64,000 nucleotides of DNA, taken from the NCBI RefSeq assembly GCF_002218085.1, contig NZ_BDUC01000002.1, positions 1,043,694 through 1,107,693 of the forward strand. The letters are read 5' to 3'. The position numbers and the translations under genes are program-made. This document shows, one piece after another, positions 31,982-40,765 of this stretch. Under the pieces are notes generated by a model. It was given only the letters and a program-made list of their open reading frames with translations, made no database searches and was not told the DNA's origin. How positions within the stretch are numbered: position 1 is the stretch's first letter; each line of letters starts with the position of its first letter. Source of the stretch: Tolypothrix sp. NIES-4075 (lineage in GTDB: Bacteria; Cyanobacteriota; Cyanobacteriia; Cyanobacteriales; Nostocaceae).

Positions 31982-34981
31982 ATGGATACAACAGGTCATT
32001 CTCAAGATTTTATTTATACAGACTGGACATTAATCGAAACCAAAGTTGATTTTAACAAGTTTCCTCACAGAGAAACAGTTTTCACCATCGGCAACGGTTA
32101 TTTAGGAACACGCGGCACTTTTGAAGAAGGCTATAGCCAAGCATCACCTGCTACATTCATTCACGGTGTTTACGATAGTGTACCAGTAGTTTACACTGAA
32201 CTTGTGAATTGTCCTGACTGGCTACCACTGATAGTAATTGTTGATGGCGATCGCTTTCGTCTCGATCAAGGAGAAATATTAAGTTACGATCGCCAACTTG
32301 ACTTGCGTCGGGGACTTATTACCCGTACAATACGTTGGCGCAGTTCCACCGGAAAAACCATAGATTTGACTTTTCAACGCTTTGCTAGTTATTCCGATCA
32401 ACATGTCTTAGCGCAGCGTTGCCAAATCACCCCAGTCGATTTTGACGGATTAATTGAAATTCAAGCAAGTATTAACGGCTATCCAGAAAATCAAGGCTTC
32501 AACCATTGGGAAGCACTCGATCAAGGAAACATTGACAACGGAATTTGGTTGTATCGTCGCACCCGCAACTCCCGCATCGAAATCAGTCTCGCAGCACGGA
32601 TGACACTATCAGGGGCAGATGCGTCTATGCTTGTTACCAGCGCACCGGGTTATCCTACCTTAAATACCAAATTCCAGGCAACAGCACAACAGACAGTCAC
32701 CTTAGAAAAGATAGTTACAGTTTTTACCTCGCGGGAAGTAACGCATCCGATCACAGCAGCTTGTGAAAAACTCGCTCAATTGCCTTCTTACTCCAAGTTG
32801 CTCGATGCTCACGAAAAAGCTTGGGATGAAGTTTGGCAACAAAACGACATTGTAATTGAGGGAGATAGCAGAGCGCAACTAGCAGTCCGCTACAATATTT
32901 TTCAGATGCTCATCGCTGCTCCTAGACACGACGAGAAAGTGAGTATTCCCGCAAAAACACTTTCGGGATTTGGTTATCGCGGTCATGTATTTTGGGATAC
33001 AGAAATATTTTTGTTACCTTTCTTCACTTACACCCAGCCAAACATCGCCCGTAACTTGCTATCATACCGCTACCACACGTTAAATGGAGCCAGACGCAAA
33101 GCATCTCATGACGGCTATAAAGGAGCGATGTATGCTTGGGAAAGTGCCGATACTGGTGACGAAGTGACCCCGCGTTGGGCGTTACCTAACGATCCTTACG
33201 GTGAAGACGTGCGGATATGGTGTCGCGATCGCGAAATTCACATCAGTGCAGATATCGCCTACGCTGTCTGGTATTATTGGCAAGCCACAGGTGACGACGA
33301 GTGGATGGAAAAGTACGGTGCGGAGATTATTTTAGACACCGCTATATTTTGGGCAAGCCGAGTTGAGTACAACACAAAGGATGAAAGATATGAAATTCGC
33401 GGGGTAATAGGTGCGGATGAATATCATGAATTTGTCCATAACAACACATTTACCAATCGGATGGTACAATGGCATTTGGAAAAAGCAATTATAGTTCAAG
33501 ATTGGCTGCGTCAAAATAAAAGCGATCGCGCAACTGAATTAGAAGAGAAATTAAAATTAACTCCAGGCAGGCGATCGCGCTGGCAAGATATCATTACAAA
33601 TATCTGGATACCCTACGACGCATCAACCAAGTTAATCGAGCAATACGAAGGATTTTTTCAATTAGAAGATATTAACTTGCAAGAATACGAACCGCGCACT
33701 CGTTCCATGCAAGCTATTTTAAGCATCGACGGCGCCAATAAACGGCAAGTCCTCAAACAGCCAGATGTCTTAATGCTCCTTTATTTAATGCGCCAATCAC
33801 AGGAATTTCCCTACAACCAAGAAAATTTAGAGAAAAATTGGGACTACTACGCACCTCGCACAGACATTACTTATGGTTCATCCCTCGGTCCTGCGATTCA
33901 CGGTATCTTAGCCTCAGATTTAGGCAAAACAGCCGAAGCTTATGAAAGATTTATGCAAGCAGCAATGGTAGATTTAGAAGATGTGCGCGGCAACGCAGCT
34001 GACGGAATTCATGGTGCCAGTGCTGGTGGGGTTTGGCAAGCCGTAGTTTTCGGCTTTGGTGGCATCCAACTGCACGACAATGAACCCGTAGCCAACCCCC
34101 ACCTACCCCCTGGTTGGACACGCTTAAAATTCAAGCTTCAATGGCGTGGAAAATCCCACGAATTCGACTTGCAGCCAATTAGGGGACAAGGAGGCAGGGA
34201 GCAGGGGGCAGGGAGCAGGGAGCAGGGGGAGTTTGTCTTGTCATCTCCCTCATCGGGAGCATCCCCCACTCCCCCCCTCTCCCCCTCTCCCACTCCCCCC
34301 CTCTCCCCATCCTCCCTCGACATCCGGGGATTCATCTTTGACTTAGATGGTGTGCTGACGGATACAGCAGAATTTCACTATCTAGCTTGGCAGAAATTGG
34401 CAGATGAAGAAGGTTTACCCTTTACTCGCGAAGCTAACGAAGCTTTGCGGGGTGTGTCCCGTCGCGAATCGTTGCTGCTGATAATCGGAAATAATAAAAA
34501 GTATTCAGAAGCAGAGATACAGGAGATGATGGAGCGTAAAAACCGCTATTATGTAGAATCGATTGAAAACATCTCCCCAGCGGATTTATTGCCTGGAGCG
34601 GTATCTTTTTTGGATGAACTGCGACAAGCAGGAATTAAAATAGCTTTAGGTTCTGCCAGTAAGAATGCTCGAGCAGTTGTAGATAAATTGGGAATTGCCA
34701 GTAAAATAGATGCGATCGCTGACGGTTACAGTGTAGAAAAACCCAAACCAGCACCCGATTTATTTCTATTTGCGGCACATCAGCTAGGACTAGAACCAGC
34801 GCAATGTGTAGTTGTCGAAGATGCAGCTGCGGGTATTGAAGCCGCTAAGAAAGGTGGTATGTGGGCAATCGGACTCGGACCTGTTGAGCGAGTTGGTGCT
34901 GCTCACGTTGTTTTACCAAGTTTAGCTGGTGCCACTTGGTCAGATATCCGTGCCAAATTGGATAATGTTGCTAGAAAATAG
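31982..34981 (+). CDS. GH65 disaccharide phosphorylase fused to beta-phosphoglucomutase
   Basis: About 999 residues. Residues ~1-730 are a glycoside hydrolase family 65 phosphorylase (maltose, trehalose or kojibiose type): FTIGNGYLGTRGTFEEGY, GFGYRGHVFWDTEIFLLPFF, and GADEYHEFVHNNTFTN with the catalytic glutamate. Residues ~780-999 are a HAD-type beta-phosphoglucomutase with the DLDGVLTDT nucleophile, GSASKNA and VVEDAAAGIEAAKKGG. Phosphorolysis would release beta-glucose 1-phosphate, which the fused mutase turns into glucose 6-phosphate. The two are joined by a linker made of inserted repeat DNA (34178-34317). I prefer the ATG at 31982 to a TTG 30 bases upstream. The disaccharide specificity is not readable. 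Confidence 0.93.
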   Translation: MDTTGHSQDFIYTDWTLIETKVDFNKFPHRETVFTIGNGYLGTRGTFEEGYSQASPATFIHGVYDSVPVVYTELVNCPDWLPLIVIVDGDRFRLDQGEILSYDRQLDLRRGLITRTIRWRSSTGKTIDLTFQRFASYSDQHVLAQRCQITPVDFDGLIEIQASINGYPENQGFNHWEALDQGNIDNGIWLYRRTRNSRIEISLAARMTLSGADASMLVTSAPGYPTLNTKFQATAQQTVTLEKIVTVFTSREVTHPITAACEKLAQLPSYSKLLDAHEKAWDEVWQQNDIVIEGDSRAQLAVRYNIFQMLIAAPRHDEKVSIPAKTLSGFGYRGHVFWDTEIFLLPFFTYTQPNIARNLLSYRYHTLNGARRKASHDGYKGAMYAWESADTGDEVTPRWALPNDPYGEDVRIWCRDREIHISADIAYAVWYYWQATGDDEWMEKYGAEIILDTAIFWASRVEYNTKDERYEIRGVIGADEYHEFVHNNTFTNRMVQWHLEKAIIVQDWLRQNKSDRATELEEKLKLTPGRRSRWQDIITNIWIPYDASTKLIEQYEGFFQLEDINLQEYEPRTRSMQAILSIDGANKRQVLKQPDVLMLLYLMRQSQEFPYNQENLEKNWDYYAPRTDITYGSSLGPAIHGILASDLGKTAEAYERFMQAAMVDLEDVRGNAADGIHGASAGGVWQAVVFGFGGIQLHDNEPVANPHLPPGWTRLKFKLQWRGKSHEFDLQPIRGQGGREQGAGSREQGEFVLSSPSSGASPTPPLSPSPTPPLSPSSLDIRGFIFDLDGVLTDTAEFHYLAWQKLADEEGLPFTREANEALRGVSRRESLLLIIGNNKKYSEAEIQEMMERKNRYYVESIENISPADLLPGAVSFLDELRQAGIKIALGSASKNARAVVDKLGIASKIDAIADGYSVEKPKPAPDLFLFAAHQLGLEPAQCVVVEDAAAGIEAAKKGGMWAIGLGPVERVGAAHVVLPSLAGATWSDIRAKLDNVARK
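34178..34317. repeat. Low-complexity repeat read in frame as a protein linker
   Basis: GCAGGGAGCAGGG units, a GAGTTTGTCTT core and CCCCCACTCCCCCCCTCTCC units, all inside the GH65-mutase gene. They encode REQGAGSREQGEF and SPTPPLSPSPTPPLSPSS. Near-identical DNA lies inside the histidine kinase gene at 38078-38197, and related DNA inside the gene at 54895-56523. Such repeats are usually intergenic in cyanobacteria. Confidence 0.85.
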
Positions 34982-34989
34982 TAGCGATA

Positions 34990-35098
34990 GTAGTAAGCGT
35001 TAAAACGCTTACTAAGAGGAGTAAACTGCTCACTACGAGTTTTCAAATCACAATGTATCTGTTTTAAAGCTTCTTAAGAGCAGTAAACTGCTCACTAC
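34990..35098. repeat. Cluster of three palindromic hairpins
   Basis: Hairpins AAGCGTTAAAACGCTT (with GTAGT in front, 34990-35013), GAGGAGTAAACTGCTC with CACTACGA (35014-35037, one mismatch pair), and GAGCAGTAAACTGCTC with ACTAC (35078-35098). All belong to the GTAGTRA hairpin family. They lie after the GH65-mutase gene and may block transcription between it and the convergent gene at 35271. Confidence 0.7.
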
Positions 35099-35270
35099 TT
35101 TTAAAATCACAAGAGATGTCTGACACATGCGTAAGTTCTCAAAAATAGCGAAAAAAGATTGATAAGCGAACTTAATTGCCTTGCTTTACCAGTTAGAAAA
35201 TATGTGCTGTTGATTTAAACATGCGATTGACGAAAAGCGATCGCATGTTTTATTTAATATCCAACTCATG

Positions 35271-35681
35271 CTAATTTATAGTAATACCTATTTGCTCAAA
35301 CCAGGTTAATTTATCCCAGTAGCCACGCTGAAAACGTATTTTTCCATTTGTAATGTGAAAGAAACCACAACCACGTAGAATATATTTTTTACCTGTGGGA
35401 GGTATTCCCGTAAATTCTCCCAGAAATGTCCCTCCACCATTCCACTCGATAATTGCCCACTCTCCATCTTCAAATAAGTTTTCAACATGGGTATAATTGT
35501 CAGGAAAAGCCTGGAAGAACTCAATGAAATTTTCTAAGATTGCTTGCTTTCCGTGTAATGGAGCATCAGCCGCTACCTGAATATTAATTGCATCATCATG
35601 ATATAATGCTGCTGCTTCATCAGCATTCCGCGCATTCAATGCATCAACCCAAATTGTCAGGACTTCTTTTGGCGTTTTCAT
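35271..35681 (-). CDS. SnoaL-like / NTF2-fold protein
   Basis: A 136-residue protein of the NTF2-like cone fold. The start KTPKEVLTIWVDALNARNAD, the AALYHDDAINIQ motif, and HGKQAILENFIEFFQAFPDN then EWAIIEWNGGGTFLGEFTGI and GCGFFHITNGKI are typical of SnoaL/polyketide-cyclase-like and related ester cyclases. Members bind small hydrophobic molecules; few have known enzymatic roles. It is soluble. It is separated from holB by 34 bases but is downstream of it on the same strand, so read-through from holB is possible. Confidence 0.88.
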   Translation of the reverse strand: MKTPKEVLTIWVDALNARNADEAAALYHDDAINIQVAADAPLHGKQAILENFIEFFQAFPDNYTHVENLFEDGEWAIIEWNGGGTFLGEFTGIPPTGKKYILRGCGFFHITNGKIRFQRGYWDKLTWFEQIGITIN

Positions 35682-35715
35682 ATAATATTATGATAAGATT
35701 GAAAGTATACTTATC

Positions 35716-36642
35716 TTAATTTTTCATTGCTATCAAAGTGCATTCCCAAACTAAGCGCGGTTGAGCGTAACAAAGTAGATATTTACGCGCTTGCTCTAAG
35801 CAATTAATAATACTTGGTTGATGCGATCGCCGCCAATATGACTGCTGCAAATAATCAATTAACCACAGTTGAGCTTCTGTATCTAAATCATCAATTTCTT
35901 TCGCCAATTTTAAAGCATCAAGGTAAGTTTTCGGGGCTGTTGTTAAAGATTCGAGTAACTTATTAGGGATAACTTGCAATTGCTCAAAAGATGCGATCGC
36001 TTCCCCCGGACTCCCTGATGCTATACTTAATACCGCCTCATGCTGTAAAATTTCCTCATGCCCTGTTTGCCTGAGAACCTGAGCCAAAGATACTGCATCC
36101 AAGCGATAAAAAGGAATGCGTTGACAGCGTGAAACTAAAGTCGGTAACACAGACTCTAGTGAAGGTGCAATTAAAATTAATGTCGCTTGTCCTGGTTCTT
36201 CCAAAGTCTTCAGCAAAGCGTTTGCCGCAGCTTCCGCCATTGTTTCTGCTTGCTCTAAAACTACCACATTTCTTGGCGCAAGTATCGGTGGACGGCTGAG
36301 AAATTGTGTAACTTCCCGAATTTGCTCTAACCTAATTATAGGCGGTGCTTTCCGCTTCAGTTTTTTTTCTGCCGCTTCTTGTGGTGTTAATCGTTGTCCT
36401 TGATACTGGTAAGTTGGCTGCACCCAGAATAAATCTGGATGATTTTCTTGACGCAAACGGTTCGTTTCTACAGAATGAGAAAACAGCAATTCTGCAAAGC
36501 ACCGCGCTGCTAAACTGCGTCCCACACCCTCAGAACCGACAAATAAATAAGCCGGTGCAACTCTATTTTGCTTGACAGCTTGAGTCAGTAATTCTACTGC
36601 TTGTTGTTGTCCTATAAGTTTCGCGAATGGGTCATTGGGCAT
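35716..36642 (-). CDS. holB: DNA polymerase III delta-prime subunit
   Basis: This subunit is part of the clamp loader that opens the beta sliding clamp during replication. The 308 residues show an AAA+ fold: FAKLIGQQQAVELLTQAVKQ at the start, the loop VGSEGVGRSLAARCFAELL, LEQAETMAEAAANALLKTLE with the delta-prime sensor region, and APSLESVLPTLVSRCQRIPF with the SRC motif. The Walker lysine is replaced by arginine, in line with delta-prime not hydrolysing ATP. It lies 19 bases downstream of tmk on the same strand; this pairing is common in bacteria. Confidence 0.93.
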   Translation of the reverse strand: MPNDPFAKLIGQQQAVELLTQAVKQNRVAPAYLFVGSEGVGRSLAARCFAELLFSHSVETNRLRQENHPDLFWVQPTYQYQGQRLTPQEAAEKKLKRKAPPIIRLEQIREVTQFLSRPPILAPRNVVVLEQAETMAEAAANALLKTLEEPGQATLILIAPSLESVLPTLVSRCQRIPFYRLDAVSLAQVLRQTGHEEILQHEAVLSIASGSPGEAIASFEQLQVIPNKLLESLTTAPKTYLDALKLAKEIDDLDTEAQLWLIDYLQQSYWRRSHQPSIINCLEQARKYLLCYAQPRLVWECTLIAMKN

Positions 36643-36661
36643 TGGGCATTGGTGATGAAAA

Positions 36662-37297
36662 TTACAGATAACCCCAAGCTTTCAAGCGATCGCTTAAAGT
36701 TGTTTGAATCATTGTTTGCACAGCTTCTTTATTCAAGCTAGCATCTATGCGGACAATTTTATCTTGGGATGCTTGCAGTTGAGCGTATCCTTGTTGGATG
36801 CGACGATGAAAAGCGATCGCTTCAAGTTCAATTCTATCAGCAATATCGCCACTGCTGCGTTTGCGGCTTAGTCCCACTTCAATATCGACATCAAGCCATA
36901 AAGTTAAATCGCTTTCTAACCCACCAGTCGCAATTAAATTAAGCACATTTATTAAATTTATATCCAAACCGCGACCGTAACCTTGATAAGCGATAGTCGA
37001 ATCAGTATAGCGATCGCACAAAATAATATTACCTTTTTCGAGATTCGGTTTTAATTCTTCTTCAACGTGTTGCGCCCTATCAGCAGCATACAACAATAAT
37101 TCTGTAGTGTTGAATATTGTTTTATTTTCTGCTTTTAACAACAAGCGTCGCAAATCCAAACCTAAAGCAGTTCCCCCAGGTTCACGAGTAACCACAACTG
37201 AAATACCTAAATATTGCAACCACTCTTGACAAAGTTGTATTTGGCTAGTTTTACCACAACCTTCCACCCCTTCAAATACGATTAATCTACCATTCAT
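36662..37297 (-). CDS. tmk: Thymidylate kinase
   Basis: The kinase phosphorylates dTMP to dTDP on the path to dTTP. The 211 residues from MNGRLIVFEGVEGCGKTSQI at 37297 hold the P-loop GVEGCGKTS, the DR motif ILCDRYTDSTIAYQGYGRG and TLWLDVDIEVGLSRKRSSGD. An in-frame extension upstream runs through STRR DNA and is not protein-like, so I excluded it. It is the upstream partner of holB. Confidence 0.97.
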   Translation of the reverse strand: MNGRLIVFEGVEGCGKTSQIQLCQEWLQYLGISVVVTREPGGTALGLDLRRLLLKAENKTIFNTTELLLYAADRAQHVEEELKPNLEKGNIILCDRYTDSTIAYQGYGRGLDINLINVLNLIATGGLESDLTLWLDVDIEVGLSRKRSSGDIADRIELEAIAFHRRIQQGYAQLQASQDKIVRIDASLNKEAVQTMIQTTLSDRLKAWGYL

Positions 37298-37304
37298 GCT
37301 TTTT

Positions 37305-37370
37305 TTATATATTGGTAATTGGGAATGGGTAATTGGTAATTGGTAATTGGTAATTGCTAATCGGTAATAG
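37305..37370. repeat. Short tandem repeats (TTGGTAA type)
   Basis: About six units of ATTGGTAATTGGTAA type with minor changes (ATTGGGAATGGGTAA, TAATCGGTAATAG). They fill the gap between the histidine kinase and tmk on the minus strand and lead to the false extension of the tmk frame. Confidence 0.85.
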
Positions 37371-37395
37371 AAAGAAATTATCCCCCCTGTCCCCC

Positions 37396-40341
37396 TCATC
37401 TCTGCCCAAGCAAATCTATAATCAAAGCTAGTAATTCCGTTGGTTCTACTGGCTTTGCGAGGTGCTTTTGGAAACCTGCGGCAAATGCCCGATCGCGATC
37501 GCTTTCTCCAGCATAAGCGCTAAGAGCGATCGCTGGAATTTCTCCGCCTTGTTCGGGAGACATCGATCTGATTTGACTAATTAAACTGTAGCCATCTACC
37601 AACGGCATTCCTAAATCACTCAGTAATATATCTGGTGTCGATTCGGCAAACGCTTTTAGCGCCTCACTTGCCGATGAAGCTTCACTTACAGTCGCTCCCT
37701 GCTGTTGTAGCAAAAAGCTCATAAAATCGCGTGTATCTATCTCATCATCAACTAACAATATCCGTATTCCTGCCAGAGGTAAGGAGTTGGTATTCTCCGC
37801 TTCTGTCTTATTTTCCTTCTCTTGTTTGCTGCTTTCCTCAATTAAAGGCAATCTGACAATAAAAGTCGCTCCTTTTCCTTCTCCTGGACTTTCAGCCGTC
37901 ACAGTCCCACCATGTAACTCTATCAGATGGCGAACAATCGACAAACCCAGCCCCAGCCCACCATGATTTCGGGTAGTGCTGCTATCTGCTTGGCGAAAAT
38001 ATTCAAAAACGTGGGGCAGAAATTCACTGGAAATCCCCTTACCCGTGTCGGTAACGGTGATTTCGGCATAGGTGGTAGTCGGGGAGAGGGGGGGAGTGGG
38101 GGAGGGGGAAAGAGGCAGAGGGGGAAGATGAGAAGACAAACTCCCCCTGCTCCCTGCTCCCTGCTCCCTGCTCCCTGCTCCCCCTTGCCCCCTGCCCACC
38201 GACAGCCTAATATCAATTCGTCCCCCTGCGGGGGTAAATTTAACGGCATTATTGAGCAAATTGCCGACGACTTGCTGCAAGCGATTGAAATCACACAAAA
38301 CTTTACCTACATTCGGCTCAATTTGCAGATGCATTTCGATTGATTTGTCTTGTGCTGCCAATTTCACTGTTTCGATAGCGGCATTAATTACAACTGCTAA
38401 ATCAAAGGCAGCAAAATTCAAACATAATTTACCTCGCAGTATGCGGGAGACATCCAGCAAGTCATCAATCAGTTGAATCTGCAATTTAGCATTGCGTTCG
38501 ATGGTATCCAAAGCCCGAAATGTTGCCGCATCATCAAACTTGCGGCTTTTAAGTAGCTTTGCCCATCCTAAAATCGGATTGAGAGGCGATCGCAATTCGT
38601 GAGAAAGTACGGCAAGAAACTCATCTTTGATGCGGTTAGCTGCTTCTGCTTCCAAACGGGCAGCTTTTTCTCGCTCTAAAATTTGGGCACGTTCTTCATC
38701 GATTTGTTTTTGCTGATGAATATCTGTACAAGTGCCAAACCATTTGACGATGCGTCCTTGGTCGTCTTTTATTGGTAAACCTCGTACCAAATGCCAACGA
38801 TATGTGCCATCAGCAACTCTCAGATAACGATGTTCAGCTTCGTAAGGTGTACCGTTTGAGAGTGCTTCCGTCCACAGTTGTGCAGATATTTCTAAATCAT
38901 CCGGATGCAGTACTTTTCTCCAGCCGTAGGCAGCAGTTTCCTCTAAATTTAAGCCGGTGTATTCTTCCCAACGCTGATTTACGTAAGTTGTTTCACCTTC
39001 AGCATCTGTTGTCCAGACCATTTCTGGAATAGTATCAGCTAAGAAACGGTAGCGTTCTTCACTTTGACGGAGAGTTTCTTCAGCTTGCTTGCGTTCGCTT
39101 ATATCTTGAACTGTTCCCATCATCCGCACTGGCTGACCATCGCCATTATAAAAAGCTCGACCTTTAGCGGCAAGCCAGTGCACGCTATTATCAGTCCATA
39201 CAGCGCGGTATTCTATATCATAATCTAGCTTTTGAGCAACAGCGCTACTAACAGCTTCATCGGTACGTTCGCGGTCTTCTGGATGCAGACGATCCCGGAA
39301 AAGATCGTAAGTAATTGTCGTGTCAGGTGGAAATCCAAATAGTTCTTTACATTTTGAAGTCCAAATTAATTCGTTGATGGTTAGATCCCAAAACCACATA
39401 CCCAGATTAGCCGCTGTAGTTGCAAGCCGAATGCGTTCTTCACTTTGTTGTAAATCTGCTTCGGTTTTTTTGCGATCGCTAATGTCAATTCCAATGCCTA
39501 CTATCCTCACAGTGCGATTATCCCCATCCCGCTCAACAAACCCTCGATCTTGCAGCCACACATAACGACCATCTTTATGACGCACCCGGTACTCAATTTT
39601 ATAGCGATCGCCATTTGCCAAACTGATTTTAAATTCCTCATCAACTCGTTGCAAGTCATCCGGATGCACAATACGCAACCACCATTGTTGCGTCGGTGAG
39701 GCTTCTTGTTGAGTGTATCCCAAAAGCGCAGTCAAACCTTGAGTTCTTTCTACAGTACCGCGCGAAATCTCCCAATCGTAAAATAGGCAATTAACCGCTG
39801 CCAGTTCAAATTGTTCGTTATGTCGCAAGGCAATTTCTCTATCTTGTTCAGATATACTTGCTGCCTGGTATTCTGTTTCAAGTCTTGAGCCAGCGGATTT
39901 TTTTATCTCAGAAAAAGTTGTCACAACAGCGTAGGGTTTTGTGACTCCAGCCAAAAATAAAGGTTGTGAGTTCAGCAATAGCCAGACTAGCTGACCATTT
40001 GGCTTATACAAACCCATCACCACATTCAAACATGGCTTTCCTGTTTGCAATGCTACCATCGCTGGGTGAGTCTCACCTGGGAAAGGAGAGCCATCTTCAT
40101 GAATCGATTGCCAAGGGTGATCCACCGAAGTATGCCCTATAAGTTGCTCGGCACTCAGTCCAAGTATGCGCTCACAAGCGGTATTGCCAGCTTGGATAGT
40201 ACCGTCCGCAAGTTGCAGCACCATTCCTTCTTCAACAGTTGCGACCATCGAGTAATTCGCTTGTTTATTAATCTGCTGGTGCAACGATAACAAATTATCA
40301 GCCAACTGGTTTTGGAACTTTTCTGCGTCTAGCATTATCAA
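37396..40341 (-). CDS. Hybrid histidine kinase with four PAS domains
   Basis: The protein has 981 residues and no membrane segment, so it is cytoplasmic. Four PAS domains come in order (~30-145, 180-290, 305-418, 430-545). A HisKA dimerisation domain follows with FLAVLSHELRSPLNPILGW (H581), then a HATPase domain (NNAVKFTPAGG, TDTGKGIS, GGLGLGLSIV). The C-terminal receiver has ILLVDDEIDTRDF and phospho-acceptor D909. An insertion of repeat-encoded sequence (~717-757, GSREQGAGSRG... PTPPLSP) lies between the N box and the G1 box, in a surface loop. It may be a signalling kinase that passes phosphate to its own receiver. The stimulus is unknown. Confidence 0.93.
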   Translation of the reverse strand: MIMLDAEKFQNQLADNLLSLHQQINKQANYSMVATVEEGMVLQLADGTIQAGNTACERILGLSAEQLIGHTSVDHPWQSIHEDGSPFPGETHPAMVALQTGKPCLNVVMGLYKPNGQLVWLLLNSQPLFLAGVTKPYAVVTTFSEIKKSAGSRLETEYQAASISEQDREIALRHNEQFELAAVNCLFYDWEISRGTVERTQGLTALLGYTQQEASPTQQWWLRIVHPDDLQRVDEEFKISLANGDRYKIEYRVRHKDGRYVWLQDRGFVERDGDNRTVRIVGIGIDISDRKKTEADLQQSEERIRLATTAANLGMWFWDLTINELIWTSKCKELFGFPPDTTITYDLFRDRLHPEDRERTDEAVSSAVAQKLDYDIEYRAVWTDNSVHWLAAKGRAFYNGDGQPVRMMGTVQDISERKQAEETLRQSEERYRFLADTIPEMVWTTDAEGETTYVNQRWEEYTGLNLEETAAYGWRKVLHPDDLEISAQLWTEALSNGTPYEAEHRYLRVADGTYRWHLVRGLPIKDDQGRIVKWFGTCTDIHQQKQIDEERAQILEREKAARLEAEAANRIKDEFLAVLSHELRSPLNPILGWAKLLKSRKFDDAATFRALDTIERNAKLQIQLIDDLLDVSRILRGKLCLNFAAFDLAVVINAAIETVKLAAQDKSIEMHLQIEPNVGKVLCDFNRLQQVVGNLLNNAVKFTPAGGRIDIRLSVGRGQGGAGSREQGAGSRGSLSSHLPPLPLSPSPTPPLSPTTTYAEITVTDTGKGISSEFLPHVFEYFRQADSSTTRNHGGLGLGLSIVRHLIELHGGTVTAESPGEGKGATFIVRLPLIEESSKQEKENKTEAENTNSLPLAGIRILLVDDEIDTRDFMSFLLQQQGATVSEASSASEALKAFAESTPDILLSDLGMPLVDGYSLISQIRSMSPEQGGEIPAIALSAYAGESDRDRAFAAGFQKHLAKPVEPTELLALIIDLLGQR
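38078..38197. repeat. Low-complexity repeat inside the histidine kinase gene
   Basis: On the minus strand the DNA shows GCAGGGAGCAGGGAGCAGGG, then GGGAGTTTGTCTTCTCATCT, then CCCCCACTCCCCCCCTCTCC. This is the same order as in the GH65-mutase gene at 34178-34317. It stays in frame and codes for a loop in the ATPase domain. The strand is opposite to the other copy, but both are read in the same sense relative to the gene. Confidence 0.85.
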
Positions 40342-40765
40342 AAAAGGCTGACTGTCTACCGCCTATTTTTTATCACACAACTGCAAATCCTATTTCTTCC
40401 CCCCAAGGGTAGAAAATAAATTAAAACTAATGTAGTAAATTTGAACGACGTACTTCTAATACTGCTAATAAACGTGGATAAAATAAATTTATTCTTCGCT
40501 GAATGACGCTTGTAGTAAGCATTTGATTCGTGTCATAATCAGATTGGGGAATTATTGGCAATTTCTGCGAAAAGATTAATATAGTGTCATTATTCAACGC
40601 ACTAGATTCAACAAATCATTGACTCCGGAATTTAACGCTCTTTATCGCCTCGATCGCATTCATCAGGGAACTGCAAAAAACTGCACCAAGTTCAGCAGCG
40701 TGTATTAAGCGTCACTTTTTTAAGTAAAACTATCAAATGAGTGAAGGGAAGGAAAAAGAATACGT
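40342..40765. other. Divergent spacer between two large histidine kinases
   Basis: AT-rich DNA between the two divergently transcribed kinase genes. No gene or strong hairpin is seen. It presumably holds both promoters. AAGGGAAGGAAAAAG just before 40766 is a plausible ribosome binding site. Confidence 0.5.

Noticed and set aside
37298..37399. N-terminal extension of thymidylate kinase
   Set aside because: It runs through STRR DNA and overlaps the end of the kinase gene; MNGRLIVFEG is the normal start of the family.
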